Assembly: GCF_003014485.1 (NCBI RefSeq)
Contig: NZ_PYGA01000025.1
Location: 1 to 64,000, forward strand
Direction: 5' to 3'
DNA from: Murinocardiopsis flavida
Lineage (GTDB): Bacteria; Actinomycetota; Actinomycetes; Streptosporangiales; Streptosporangiaceae
Length of the DNA: 64,000 bases
In this document: positions 33,741 through 41,818 of the stretch, piece after piece
Layout: each line of letters opens with the position of its first letter
Numbering within the stretch: the stretch's first letter is position 1
The notes under the pieces: generated by a model
The model's database searches: none
Told to the model about the DNA's origin: nothing
The model's input: only the letters and a program-made list of their open reading frames with translations
Program-made: the position numbers and the translations under genes

Positions 33741-34905
33741 CGGCGGCGTCCGTTGCCCCGGCGTCCGCTGCCATCGGGGCGACGGACCCGGTGGAACCAG
33801 TGGAGGGGGACGGGGGAGTCCACCGGCCCCGTTCGCGCAGCAGCGGGAGCACTCCTTCGGCGAACCAGTACGCCTCCTCCAGGTGCGGGTAGCCGGACAG
33901 GACGAACTCGTCGATGCCGATGCGGTGGTACTCCTCGATCCGGTCGGCGACCTCCGCGTGCGAGCCGACCAGCGCGGTGCCCGCCCCGCCGCGCACCAGT
34001 CCCACCCCGGCCCACAGGTTGGGGTGGATCTCCAAGGCGTCGGTGCGGCCGTTGTGCAGCTCGCGCATCCGCCGCTGCCCCTCCGACTCGCTGGTGGCGA
34101 ACCCGGCCTGCGCCTTGGCGATCGCGTCCGGACTGATCCGGGAGAGCAGCCGGTCGGCCTCGGCCCACGCCTGCGCCGCCGTGTCGCGGGTGATGACGTG
34201 CAGCCGTATGCCGAACCGCAGTGTGCGGCCGTGCGCCGCGGCGCGTTCCCGGACGGCGGCGATCTTCGCCGCGACGGCGTCGGGCGGCTCGCCCCACGTG
34301 AGGTAGGTGTCGACGTGGCGGGCCGCGACGTCCAGCGCGGCGGGCGAGGACCCGCCGAAGTACACCTGCGGGCGCGGTTCGGGGACCCGGCCCAGCCGGG
34401 CGCCCTCGACCCGCAGGTGGGTGCCTGCGAAGTCGACGGTCTCCGCGTCCCACAGCCGCGACACGATCTCCAGGAACTCCCCAGTGCGCGCGTAGCGGGC
34501 GTCCTTGTCGAGGAAGTCGCCGTGGCCGCGCTGCTCCGCCGACTCACCCCCGGTGACCACGTTGAGCAGCAGACGTCCCCCGCTGAGGCGCTGGAAGGTC
34601 GTCGCCATCTGCGCGGCAAGGGTCGGCGAGGTCAGGCCGGGTCGGAAGGCGACGAGGAACTTCAGCCGCTCGGTCTGCGCGATCAGCGCGGACGTCGCCA
34701 GCCAGGCGTCCTCGCACCACGTACCGGTCGGGGTGAGGACGCCCTCGAAGCCGAGCCGGTCGGCGGCGCGGGCGATCTGGGCGAGGTAGTCGACGGTGGG
34801 TTCGCGGGTGCGGTCGGCGGCGTCCTGCGCGGCGCCGTGGCCGCCGCCGACGATCCCCCTGCTGTCTCCGCTCGTTGGCAGGAACCAGTGGAAGGTCAGG
34901 CTCAT
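33730..34905 (-). CDS. ssuD: FMNH2-dependent alkanesulfonate monooxygenase-like LLM enzyme
   Basis: 391 residues. [71 protein letters not shown] and [28 protein letters not shown] match SsuD, the luciferase-fold enzyme that releases sulfite from alkanesulfonates. The last ~25 residues are a Thr/Ser/Ala-rich extension. With two flavin reductases and SsuABC nearby it forms a sulfur-scavenging locus, though 442 bp of repeats separate it from ssuA. Confidence 0.88.
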   Translation of the reverse strand: MSLTFHWFLPTSGDSRGIVGGGHGAAQDAADRTREPTVDYLAQIARAADRLGFEGVLTPTGTWCEDAWLATSALIAQTERLKFLVAFRPGLTSPTLAAQMATTFQRLSGGRLLLNVVTGGESAEQRGHGDFLDKDARYARTGEFLEIVSRLWDAETVDFAGTHLRVEGARLGRVPEPRPQVYFGGSSPAALDVAARHVDTYLTWGEPPDAVAAKIAAVRERAAAHGRTLRFGIRLHVITRDTAAQAWAEADRLLSRISPDAIAKAQAGFATSESEGQRRMRELHNGRTDALEIHPNLWAGVGLVRGGAGTALVGSHAEVADRIEEYHRIGIDEFVLSGYPHLEEAYWFAEGVLPLLRERGRWTPPSPSTGSTGSVAPMAADAGATDAAARL

Positions 34906-34993
34906 GGTGTGGTCCTTCGGGTCGGGCCGATGCCGTGGACGTTGTGGGTCAGGGGCTGTCGCCCCGGTGGTGCGCGCGTGGGCGGGGAGGGGC

Positions 34994-35060
34994 GTGCACG
35001 TGGGTGGGGAGAGGGCTGCCGTGCGGGTGGTGTGCACGTGGGTGGGGAGAGGGCTGCCGT
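34994..35060. repeat. Two direct repeats of a 29-bp unit, period 38
   Basis: A 29-base stretch beginning GTGCACGTGGGTGGGGAG is identical at 34994-35022 and 35032-35060; a decayed relative lies at about 34967-34992. Located between ssuD and ssuA; the second copy runs into the dispersed element at 35053. No coding sense. Confidence 0.8.
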
Positions 35061-35112
35061 CGCGATTGCGAAGCATCCGGCGGCACGAAACACCACGCTT
35101 GAGGAGGCCACC
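35053..35112 (-). repeat. Dispersed ~60-bp intergenic repeat, copy A
   Basis: Read on the minus strand: AGCGTGGTGTTTCGTGCCGC, then CGGATGCTTCGCAATCGCGA and CGGCAG. The same sequence with few changes is found at 35201-35262 and 46174-46234, all between genes. Copies A and B face each other 88 bases apart. Confidence 0.8.
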
Positions 35113-35200
35113 GGACCTGCACCCCCGCTCGCGGCAGGCTCGCCCCACTACTCGGGGCACCCGAGCCCGGGCACCGGACCGCTAAGCCTGTGCGCACGGT

Positions 35201-35262
35201 CTGGCGGGAAAACTCCAGCGTGGTGCTCGCACCGCCGGATGCTTCGCAATCGCGGCGGTAAC
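35201..35262 (+). repeat. Dispersed ~60-bp intergenic repeat, copy B
   Basis: CTGGCGGGAAAACTCCAGCG followed by TGGTGCTCGCACCGCCGGAT and GCTTCGCAATCGCGGCGG. It is nearly the reverse complement of copy A upstream and shares CTCCAGCGTGGTGCT with copy C at 46.2 kb. A and B could fold into a large stem. Confidence 0.8.
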
Positions 35263-35269
35263 TTTTTCT

Positions 35270-35326
35270 GCGGGTGCGGGTGCGGGTGCGGGTGCGGGTG
35301 CGGGTGCGGGTGCGGGTGCGGGTGCG
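35270..35326. repeat. (GCGGGT)n microsatellite between ssuD and ssuA
   Basis: About nine and a half uninterrupted copies of GCGGGT, ending about 20 bases from the ssuA stop codon. Together with the units at 34994-35262 it fills the 442-bp gap between ssuD and ssuA; no gene is seen there. Confidence 0.9.
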
Positions 35327-35347
35327 TTGGGGGCGGGGCGCGCGGGC

Positions 35348-36337
35348 TCACTTGGGGACGAGGTGATTGAACCGGTCGTCGGTGAAGTCCGCGATGGACG
35401 GCGCCTTCGGGATCTCGCCCGCCTCGGCGAAGGAGTCGGCGAGGCGCTGTTCCAGGGCGATCAGCTCCTTGTCGACCCGCCGCGGGGTCGGGTGCCGCCG
35501 CTCGGCCGCGACCCGGGTGACCTCGACCGGCAGCTTGCTGTGCGCCGCCCACACCTCGGCGTACTCGTCCGGGTTCCGACCGCTCCACACCACGGCGCGG
35601 TGGATCCGCTCGATGTAGTCCTCCAGCGCGGCGGCCTTGGCGGGGTCCTCCAGCGCGCTGTTGTTCGCGACCTGGAAGGAGAACGTGTTGCTGTACCCCT
35701 CGGCGTTCACCAGGATCTCGGCGTCGGCCTTGTCCTCGGCCTGGGCGACGTAGGGGTCCCAGACCGCCCAGGCGTCCACCCGCCCCTCGGAGAACGCCGC
35801 GAGCGCGTCGGCGGGTTGCAGGTACTTCACGTCGACGTCCTCGAACGCCAGCTTCTCCTGCTTGAGCACGCCGAGCAGGTGTGCGTGCGCCGAGCTGCCC
35901 CTGGCGACGGCGACCGTCGCCCCGTTCAGGTCGGCCGGGTCGGTGAGGTCGGACTTCGGCGGCACCACGATGGAGGATCCGTCGGGCGAGGCGTCGAACG
36001 CCGCGGCGATCGAGATGTCGGATCCCGCCGCCGCCGCGAAAACCGGCGGCGCGTTGCCGACCTGACCGATGTCGACCGCGTTGGCGTGCACAGCCTCCAG
36101 CAGCGGCGGTCCCGAGGTGAAGGTCGACCACTCCAGCGTGTAGGGGACGTCGTCCAGCTCGCCCGCCGCCTCCAGCAGCGGCTGCGCCCCGGCGATCTGG
36201 TCGCCGACCTTCAGGGTGACCTGGGACAGGTCCACCGAGCCGTCCTCGTTGACGGCTCCGTCGGCCGCGCCGCACGACGTGGCGAGCAGCAGGGCGGCGA
36301 GCGCGGCGGGTGCAGCGGGCAGCAGGTGTCTCATCAT
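35348..36337 (-). CDS. ssuA: Sulfonate ABC transporter substrate-binding lipoprotein
   Basis: 329 residues. Signal peptide with lipobox LLLATSCG (Cys near 22), then a periplasmic-binding fold: LKVGDQIAGAQPLLEAAG, HANAVDIGQVGNAPPVFAAA, VAVARGSSAHAHLLGVL, EGRVDAWAVWDPYVAQAE. This matches SsuA/TauA-type binding proteins. Two adjacent ATGs; the first overlaps the SsuB stop (ATGA). Last gene of the ssuCBA transcript. Confidence 0.87.
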   Translation of the reverse strand: MMRHLLPAAPAALAALLLATSCGAADGAVNEDGSVDLSQVTLKVGDQIAGAQPLLEAAGELDDVPYTLEWSTFTSGPPLLEAVHANAVDIGQVGNAPPVFAAAAGSDISIAAAFDASPDGSSIVVPPKSDLTDPADLNGATVAVARGSSAHAHLLGVLKQEKLAFEDVDVKYLQPADALAAFSEGRVDAWAVWDPYVAQAEDKADAEILVNAEGYSNTFSFQVANNSALEDPAKAAALEDYIERIHRAVVWSGRNPDEYAEVWAAHSKLPVEVTRVAAERRHPTPRRVDKELIALEQRLADSFAEAGEIPKAPSIADFTDDRFNHLVPK

Positions 36338-37206
36338 CGGTCTCCTGTCGGGTGGACGCCGAGGACGGCGAGGAGGCGGTCGCGGGCGTGCAGCAGCGCG
36401 TCGGCGTCGCGGTGCCGGGGGCGGGGGAGTCCGATGTGCTCCTCGTGCGCGATGCGGCCGTCGGCGAGGACGAGGACCCGGTCGGCGAGCAGCAGCGCCT
36501 CGTCCACGTCGTGGGTGACCAACAGGACGCCCGGCAGGTGCCGCCGCCACAGGTGCAGCACCAGGTCGTGCATTGTGATGCGGGTCAGCGCGTCGAGCGC
36601 GCCGAACGGCTCGTCCAGCAGCAGGAGTTCCGGTTCGCGTACCAGCGCTCGGGCGAGGGACGCGCGCTGCGCCTCGCCGCCGGAGAGTGTCAGCGGCCAG
36701 GCGTCGGCGTGGTCGGCCAGGCCGACCTCCCCGAGCGCGGCGACGGCGGCCTCCTTGGGCGCAGTCCCGTCGAGCCCGAGGGCGATGTTCGCCCAGACGC
36801 GTTTCCACGGCAGCAGCCGCGGTTCCTGGAACGCCACCATCGCCGAGTCGGAGGCCGCCACGGTGCCCTCGGCTTCGCGGTCGAGCCCGGCGAGCACGCG
36901 CAGCAGGGTGGATTTCCCCGACCCGCTGCGGCCGAGCAGGGCGACGAACTCGCCGGACTCGATCCGCAGGTCGACGTCTGCCAGCACCGGCCGCCCGTCG
37001 AACGCGCGGGACAGGCCGCGGACCTCGGCGGCTGCACCGCCGGAGGCGGCCGCCTCCGGTGCGGCCGGGCGGTCGGCTGTAGCGTCCACGGCGGTTGCGC
37101 GGGACGCCCCGCCGTCCAGCGCCGCCGATTGATCCGCTGTGCCGTCCACGGCGGCCGGGCGGGCCGCCGCGGCGCCGTTCACCGGGTGCCGAAAGCGCGC
37201 CGCCAT
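36334..37206 (-). CDS. ssuB: Sulfonate ABC transporter ATP-binding protein
   Basis: 290 residues. Walker A GRSGSGKST, Q-loop FQEPRLLPWKRV, signature LSGGEAQR, Walker B LLLLDEPFGALD, switch His in LLVTHDVDEALLLADR: complete and functional-looking. An N-terminal Ala-rich extension of about 60 residues with repeated AAxDGTADQSAA/AVDATADRPAA units is not part of the fold. The start overlaps ssuC by 28 bases. Confidence 0.9.
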   Translation of the reverse strand: MAARFRHPVNGAAAARPAAVDGTADQSAALDGGASRATAVDATADRPAAPEAAASGGAAAEVRGLSRAFDGRPVLADVDLRIESGEFVALLGRSGSGKSTLLRVLAGLDREAEGTVAASDSAMVAFQEPRLLPWKRVWANIALGLDGTAPKEAAVAALGEVGLADHADAWPLTLSGGEAQRASLARALVREPELLLLDEPFGALDALTRITMHDLVLHLWRRHLPGVLLVTHDVDEALLLADRVLVLADGRIAHEEHIGLPRPRHRDADALLHARDRLLAVLGVHPTGDR

Positions 37207-38033
37207 ACCAGCGCCCTCCTTTCGAGGAGCCGCACGAACGCGTCGGTGATCAGTCCGAGCAGGCTGTAGACGATGAGGCCGAGGACGACGATGTCGGTGC
37301 GCAGGAACTCCCGCGCGCTGTTGATCATGAAGCCCAGTCCGGCGTCGGCGTTGATCTGCTCGGCGACGATGAGCGCGAGCCAGGCCGAACCGAGGCTCAG
37401 CCGCAGGCCCACCAGCAGTCCGGGCAGCGAGCCGGGGAGCACGACGTGCCGGATGACGCCGAGCCGGGAGAGGCGCAGGACATGGGCGACATCGCGGAAC
37501 TTCGGGTCGACCCCTCGGATGCCAGCGGCGGTGTTGACGTAGAGCGGGATGGTGACCGCGAGGGCCACCAGCGCGACCTTGGGCGTCTCGCCGATGCCGA
37601 ACCAGAGGATGAACAGCGGGATCAGGCCGAAGATCGGCACGGTCCGCAGCATTTGCAATGGGGGGTCGACAAGGTTGTCGCCCCAGCGGCTCAGCCCCAC
37701 GACGACCGCGAGCGCGATTCCTGCTGTCGCGCCGATGGCGAACCCGGTCAGGACCCGTTGCAGAGAGACGCCGACCGCGTCGACGAGTGAGCCGTCCTGG
37801 AGCAGGCCGAGCGCCGTCGCGGCGACCGTGCTCGGCGCGGGCAGCAGGCGCTCGGGGAGGATGCCGAGCGACGCGCCGAGCTGCCAGCCCACGAGCAGCG
37901 CGATGGGGCTGACCCAGCGGTCCAGTAGCCGGTTCCGGCGCCGGGGCGCGACGGCGGGGCGGCGCGGCGGAGCGCCGCTGCCGTTCTCCGTGGCCGGGGC
38001 GCGGGGTGGCGCCGCGGTAGCGGGCGGGTGCAT
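37179..38033 (-). CDS. ssuC: Sulfonate ABC transporter permease
   Basis: 284 residues, about six membrane segments. The EAA loop region EQINADAGLGFMINSAREFLRTDIVVLGLI and FILWFGIGETPKVALVALAVTIPLYVNTAAGI are typical of SsuC/TauC. A 35-residue Pro/Ala/Arg-rich cytoplasmic N-terminus precedes the first segment. First gene of the leftward ssuCBA unit; a short palindrome stands 68 bases upstream. Confidence 0.88.
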   Translation of the reverse strand: MHPPATAAPPRAPATENGSGAPPRRPAVAPRRRNRLLDRWVSPIALLVGWQLGASLGILPERLLPAPSTVAATALGLLQDGSLVDAVGVSLQRVLTGFAIGATAGIALAVVVGLSRWGDNLVDPPLQMLRTVPIFGLIPLFILWFGIGETPKVALVALAVTIPLYVNTAAGIRGVDPKFRDVAHVLRLSRLGVIRHVVLPGSLPGLLVGLRLSLGSAWLALIVAEQINADAGLGFMINSAREFLRTDIVVLGLIVYSLLGLITDAFVRLLERRALVWRRAFGTR

Positions 38034-38100
38034 GGGGCGGGGCCCTCCATCGATCGGGGACGCGCCCGGTGGTCGGCGCGCTCGTATCGAAGTTTACCAA

Positions 38101-38113
38101 CCTAAATAGTAGG
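38101..38113. promoter_or_regulatory. CCTA-5-TAGG palindrome upstream of ssuC
   Basis: CCTAAATAGTAGG sits in the only AT-rich part (38090-38120) of the 301-bp gap between ssuC and the GNAT gene. A short inverted repeat in this position is a candidate site for a sulfur-responsive regulator. The rest of the gap shows nothing recognisable. Confidence 0.45.
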
Positions 38114-38334
38114 AATTAAAGCCCCCTCTGTCCCGGACATGAATGAGATCCCGGGAGTCTCACCCCGGCGACGTGCGATCGAGTGCGGCGTATGGCCGTT
38201 GAACTGCGGAATCGTCGCCTCAATGGTCCGGCCGGGTCGGGGGGTCTCGGGGAGGCGCGCGGATGTCGGTGGTGGGCGGGAGGATCGGCGGAGGGGCGTC
38301 CGGCCCCGCCGCCGGTCCCAAGGAGGAACCACCG

Positions 38335-38844
38335 ATGCTCTTGCGCGATGTCGAACCCGGCGACGTCGATGCCTACGTCCGGATGCGGTGCGACCCGGTC
38401 ATGATGGCCGAACTCGGCGGCCCCGCGCCGCGCGAGGGCATCGAGGCGAAGGTCGAGAAGGACGCCGCCACCACCGCGTCCGGCGAGACCTGGATCAAGA
38501 TGATCGTCCCCGACGCCGGGCGGCCCGCGGCGGTGGCGGGCTCCGTGAGCCTGTGGTCCCACGACCTCGACGGCCCGACCATCTCGGAGATCGGTTGGAT
38601 GGTGCTGCCCGAGTACCAGGGCCGCGGACTCGGCAAGCGTGCCGTCCGCGCCGTGCTCGAATCCGCGCGCGACACCGATCAGTGGGGGCTGATCCATGCC
38701 TACCCGGCCACGACCAACGCCCCCTCGAACGGTATCTGCCGCTCGCTCGGCTTCCACTTCGCGGGCGAACAGGACCTGCCCTTCGCCGACCGGGTCCTAC
38801 GGGTGAACCACTGGACCATCGACCCGCGGACCGACCTGGCCTGA
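38335..38844 (+). CDS. GNAT-family N-acetyltransferase
   Basis: 169 residues. MLLRDVEPGDVDAYVRMRCDP opening and EIGWMVLPEYQGRGLGKRAVRAVL with the acetyl-CoA-binding QGRGLG; NAPSNGICRSLGFHFAGEQD is the usual C-terminal motif. ATG 38335 was chosen for AGGAGG at 38321-38326. Acceptor unknown. Stands alone, convergent with marR. Confidence 0.88.
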   Translation: MLLRDVEPGDVDAYVRMRCDPVMMAELGGPAPREGIEAKVEKDAATTASGETWIKMIVPDAGRPAAVAGSVSLWSHDLDGPTISEIGWMVLPEYQGRGLGKRAVRAVLESARDTDQWGLIHAYPATTNAPSNGICRSLGFHFAGEQDLPFADRVLRVNHWTIDPRTDLA

Positions 38845-38876
38845 GGTCGGCTGGACCGGCCCCGCGTCCGCTCGGC

Positions 38877-39296
38877 TCAGTCGGGTCGGACCACCCGGTT
38901 CAACAGGACCTTCAGCTCGCGCAGTTCGCTGCTGGGCAGCACCCCCAGCGGGGTCTTCTCCAGCGCAGTCCGGACCAGTTCGGCGCGGACCCGGCGGCCC
39001 TCGGCGGTCATGACCACGACCCGCGAGCGGCGGTCGGCCGGGTCCACGGCGCGCTCGACCAGACCCCGTTCGACGAGCTGGTTGATGATGAAGGTCAGGT
39101 TCGGGGCGTTGCAGTACAGGCGCTCGGCCAGCACTTTCATCGAGGGCGGCGGTTCGGCCGGGTCGATGGACCACAGCGCCTGGAACGTCGCCGGCGTCAG
39201 GTGGTGATCGGCCAGCGCCTGCCCGATGAGGTCGTTGGTCCGCATCCAGATGTCGTGGATCGCGGCGACCACCTCGGTGAGGTCGGGTGCGGTCAT
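38877..39296 (-). CDS. MarR-family transcriptional regulator
   Basis: 139 residues. Winged HTH: LTPATFQALWSIDPAEPPPSMKVLAERLYCNAPNLTFIINQLVERGLVERAVDPADRRSRVVVMTAEG, with the DxRxxxVxLTxxG wing. Divergent from the SDR gene with one palindrome in front of each start, so it is a local repressor of itself and the SDR. Confidence 0.9.
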   Translation of the reverse strand: MTAPDLTEVVAAIHDIWMRTNDLIGQALADHHLTPATFQALWSIDPAEPPPSMKVLAERLYCNAPNLTFIINQLVERGLVERAVDPADRRSRVVVMTAEGRRVRAELVRTALEKTPLGVLPSSELRELKVLLNRVVRPD

Positions 39297-39315
39297 GCCG
39301 CCATCCTACCGGAAC

Positions 39316-39362
39316 TTTGAGTCTCGAAGGATCGTGCTAGCGTCAATGCTTCGAGACTCGAA
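39316..39362. promoter_or_regulatory. Twin MarR operators TTCGAGACTCGAA
   Basis: Site 2 (39350-39362) is TTCGAGACTCGAA, a perfect 13-mer palindrome about A39356. Site 1 (39316-39328) is TTTGAGTCTCGAA, one mismatch from it. Site 1 lies 20 bases before marR, site 2 lies 15 bases before the SDR start; the two also pair with each other as an 11-bp inverted repeat. Confidence 0.8.
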
Positions 39363-39376
39363 TCAATGGAGGACTT

Positions 39377-40261
39377 GTGAGAGACGACTATCGGGGCGTC
39401 ACCGCGCTCGTCACGGGCGCGTCCAAAGGGCTGGGGCGGGCGTACGCGCTGGAGCTGGCGCGCCGGGGAGCGCGGGTGATCCTGCTGGCCCGCTCGGAAG
39501 GCGACCTGCGGGAGCTTGCCGCGCAGATCCGGGAACGGCACGGAAGGCACGGCAGACCGGGCACTACCGCTCCGGACATCGCGACATCGGGCACCGCGGC
39601 ATCGGACGGCGAGGTGGCCGAGGTGGCGGAGGTGCTCGTCGGCGACCTCGCCGCCCCGGACGGCCCGGAGCGGATCGTGCGAGAGCTGCACGACCGCGGC
39701 CTGGCCGTCGACCTGCTGCTCAACAACGCGGGCGCGGGCAGCGCGGGCCCATTCCTCGACCGCCCGCTCCAACCGCAGCTGAGCTCCATCGGGCTCAACG
39801 TGAGCGGCCTGCTCGCGCTGACTCACGCGATAGGGACCGACCTGGTCGCCCGCGGCTCCGGCGGCATCATCAACGTCTCGTCCACCGCGGCCTTCCAGCC
39901 CATGCCCTACCAGGCCAGTTACGCGGCGACCAAGGCCTTCGTGCTCTCTTTCACCGAGGCGCTGGCCGAGGAGCTGCGCGGCTCCGGTGTCCACGTCATG
40001 GCGGCGCACCCCGGCGCGATCGCGACCGGCTTCTTCGACGGCACCTCGGCCACGATCAACGCCTACGCCGACACACCGGCCGCCGTCGCGGCCCGCACCC
40101 TGGACGACTACGCGCGGCGGCGCCCGGTGTCCTACCCGGGCCGGGCCCTGAACCGGCCCTTGACCTGGCCTGCGCGCCTGCTGCCCCGCACCACCGCCGC
40201 GCGGGTGGCCGGCGGGTTCAACCGGCGGCTGCGCCTGCACGAGGTCGTCGACATCGCCTAG
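39377..40261 (+). CDS. Short-chain dehydrogenase/reductase
   Basis: 294 residues. TALVTGASKGLGRAYALELARRGARVIL, NNAG, the Ser in INVSSTAAFQ and YAATKAFVLSFTEALAEEL (Tyr-x3-Lys) are complete. A C-terminal part of about 40 residues (PRTTAARVAGGFNRRLRLHE) is longer than in classical SDRs, as in DltE-like members. GTG start, GGAGG 9 bases upstream. Controlled by divergent MarR. Confidence 0.9.
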   Translation: MRDDYRGVTALVTGASKGLGRAYALELARRGARVILLARSEGDLRELAAQIRERHGRHGRPGTTAPDIATSGTAASDGEVAEVAEVLVGDLAAPDGPERIVRELHDRGLAVDLLLNNAGAGSAGPFLDRPLQPQLSSIGLNVSGLLALTHAIGTDLVARGSGGIINVSSTAAFQPMPYQASYAATKAFVLSFTEALAEELRGSGVHVMAAHPGAIATGFFDGTSATINAYADTPAAVAARTLDDYARRRPVSYPGRALNRPLTWPARLLPRTTAARVAGGFNRRLRLHEVVDIA

Positions 40262-40314
40262 CCGAGCGGTTCCCAGGTGCCCGGGTTCCCGAGAAGGGCG
40301 CCGGGCGACAAGGG

Positions 40315-40362
40315 CGGGGGAGCCCATGGCCGTGCGTCACGGCAGGACCATGGGCTCCCCCG
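40315..40362. terminator. 15-bp hairpin between SDR and glycerate kinase
   Basis: CGGGGGAGCCCATGG (40315-40329) pairs exactly with CCATGGGCTCCCCCG (40348-40362); the loop itself contains CCGTG-3-CACGG. It lies between convergent genes and is likely bidirectional. Confidence 0.75.
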
Positions 40363-40524
40363 CACCAGTGACTCTTGGGGGTACCGGTCCGGATTCCGGC
40401 CGAGAGCGGTCGCGGCTGCGCAGCAGCGACCGCCGAAGCGCATCCTGATCGGAACAGGCCAGACCGGCATCCCAACAGCTTCTTACGCGCGGACCCGGCA
40501 CCCCGTGCGACCACCCGCCCCGAG

Positions 40525-40564
40525 GGCCCGGGGCCGGGCCCGCGCCCCGGGCCGGGCCCCGGCC
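40525..40564. terminator. GC-only imperfect hairpin at the glycerate kinase end
   Basis: GGCCCGGGGCCGGGCCC and a following GGGCCGGGCCCCGG can pair over most of their length just beyond the minus-strand stop at 40568. A second terminator is plausible; it may simply be GC-rich spacer. The stretch 40363-40524 shows nothing recognisable. Confidence 0.3.
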
Positions 40565-40567
40565 GCT

Positions 40568-41779
40568 CTATGCGGGGCAGGCGGCAGCGGCGACGGGACG
40601 CTGCTCTGCCGCGGCGCCCAGCGAGGCGCCGACCAGCACCAGGCGCAGGGTGCGCTCGGCCGCGTCCGTGGTCAGCGCGACCGCCTGCTCCATGGCGCCG
40701 CCCAGGTCCACCGGGGCGGCGATGATCCCGGTGTAGGCGTCGATCCCGGCGCCATAGGTGCGCCACGCGCCGCGGCCGATCGTGCCCGCCAGCGCGATGA
40801 CCGGCTTGCCGCTGAGCTTGGCCCGGCGTGCCACCTCCGCCGGCACCTTGCCGTTCGGTGTCTGGAAGTCGATCGCGCCTTCGGCGGTGATCACCAGGTC
40901 GGCCGCTGCCAGCCGGCCGTCGAGGTCCACCCCGTCGAGCAGGACGTCGAAGCGCGGGGAGAGGCGGGCGCCGAGCACCCCGGCGGCACCGGCACCCAAC
41001 CCACCGGAGGCGCCGGTGCCGGGCGCGGTGCGCAGGTCGAGTCCGCTGTGCTCGGCGAGCAGCGCCGCCCAGTTGTCCATCGCCGCTCCGAGGCGGCGCA
41101 CCTGGGCGGCGTCGGCGCCCTTCTGCGGGCCGAACACCTCGGCGACGCCCTTCGGTCCGGTGAGGATGTTGCACGGGTTGCAGGCGAGGACGATCTCGGT
41201 GTCCCGGAGCCGCGGGTCCATGCCGCGCACGTCCAGGTGGGTCGCACGCGCCACCTCGTAGCCGCCCCTGCCGATGGGCGCGCCCGCGGAATCGAGCACG
41301 TCGGCGCCGAGCGCCTGGAGCATCCCCGCTCCGCCGTCGCAGGTGCCGGAGTCGCCGCAGCCCACGATGATGCGTCGGCACCCCTCGTCGAGCGCGGCGC
41401 GGATGAGGGTCCCCACCCCGTAGGTGGACGTGCGACCGGGGTCGCGGGCGTCGCGGGGCACCAGCCGCAGCCCCGCGGCGGCCGCCATCTCCACGAGCGC
41501 GGTGCGCGGGCCGGGCCCGCCGAGGATCCCGAAGTGCGCCGGCACCGTGCGGCCCACCGGTCCGTCGACCCGAACGGGGACCACCGTGCCGCCCGTGCTG
41601 CGGGCCATCGCGGTCGCGGAACCCTCGCCGCCGTCGACCATGGGCGCGGTGTCGATCAGCGCCTCCGGCATGACCCGGTGCACGCCGGCCGCGATCGCGC
41701 CGGCGACGGTCGGTGCGTCGATGGACTCCTTGAATCCGCTGGGCGCGATCATGATCCTCATCGGCTCGCGAACAGGCAT
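40568..41779 (-). CDS. Glycerate kinase (GarK/GlxK family)
   Basis: 403 residues. MRIMIAPSGFKESIDAPTVA, DGGEGSATAM, TYGVGTLIRAALDEGCRRIIVGCGDSGTCDGGAGML, CNILTGPKG and DLVITAEGAIDFQTPNGKVPAEVAR are diagnostic of this kinase family, which phosphorylates D-glycerate. ATG 41779 follows AGGGAA. 39 bases downstream of the SLC13 carrier, so import and phosphorylation of a glycerate-like acid are probably coupled. Confidence 0.9.
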   Translation of the reverse strand: MPVREPMRIMIAPSGFKESIDAPTVAGAIAAGVHRVMPEALIDTAPMVDGGEGSATAMARSTGGTVVPVRVDGPVGRTVPAHFGILGGPGPRTALVEMAAAAGLRLVPRDARDPGRTSTYGVGTLIRAALDEGCRRIIVGCGDSGTCDGGAGMLQALGADVLDSAGAPIGRGGYEVARATHLDVRGMDPRLRDTEIVLACNPCNILTGPKGVAEVFGPQKGADAAQVRRLGAAMDNWAALLAEHSGLDLRTAPGTGASGGLGAGAAGVLGARLSPRFDVLLDGVDLDGRLAAADLVITAEGAIDFQTPNGKVPAEVARRAKLSGKPVIALAGTIGRGAWRTYGAGIDAYTGIIAAPVDLGGAMEQAVALTTDAAERTLRLVLVGASLGAAAEQRPVAAAACPA

Positions 41780-41818
41780 GGTTCCCTCTTTCGTCGGTAA
41801 TCGGTGTGCGGCGCGCGA

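Noticed and set aside
35270-35326. Possible coding repeat or riboswitch before ssuA
   Set aside because: Pure hexanucleotide tract located at the 3' end of ssuA, not upstream of a start; no conserved RNA core is visible.
32764-35370. 868-codon plus-strand open frame opposite the reductase and ssuD genes
   Set aside because: Antisense to recognisable enzymes, low-complexity composition, and it continues through intergenic repeats.
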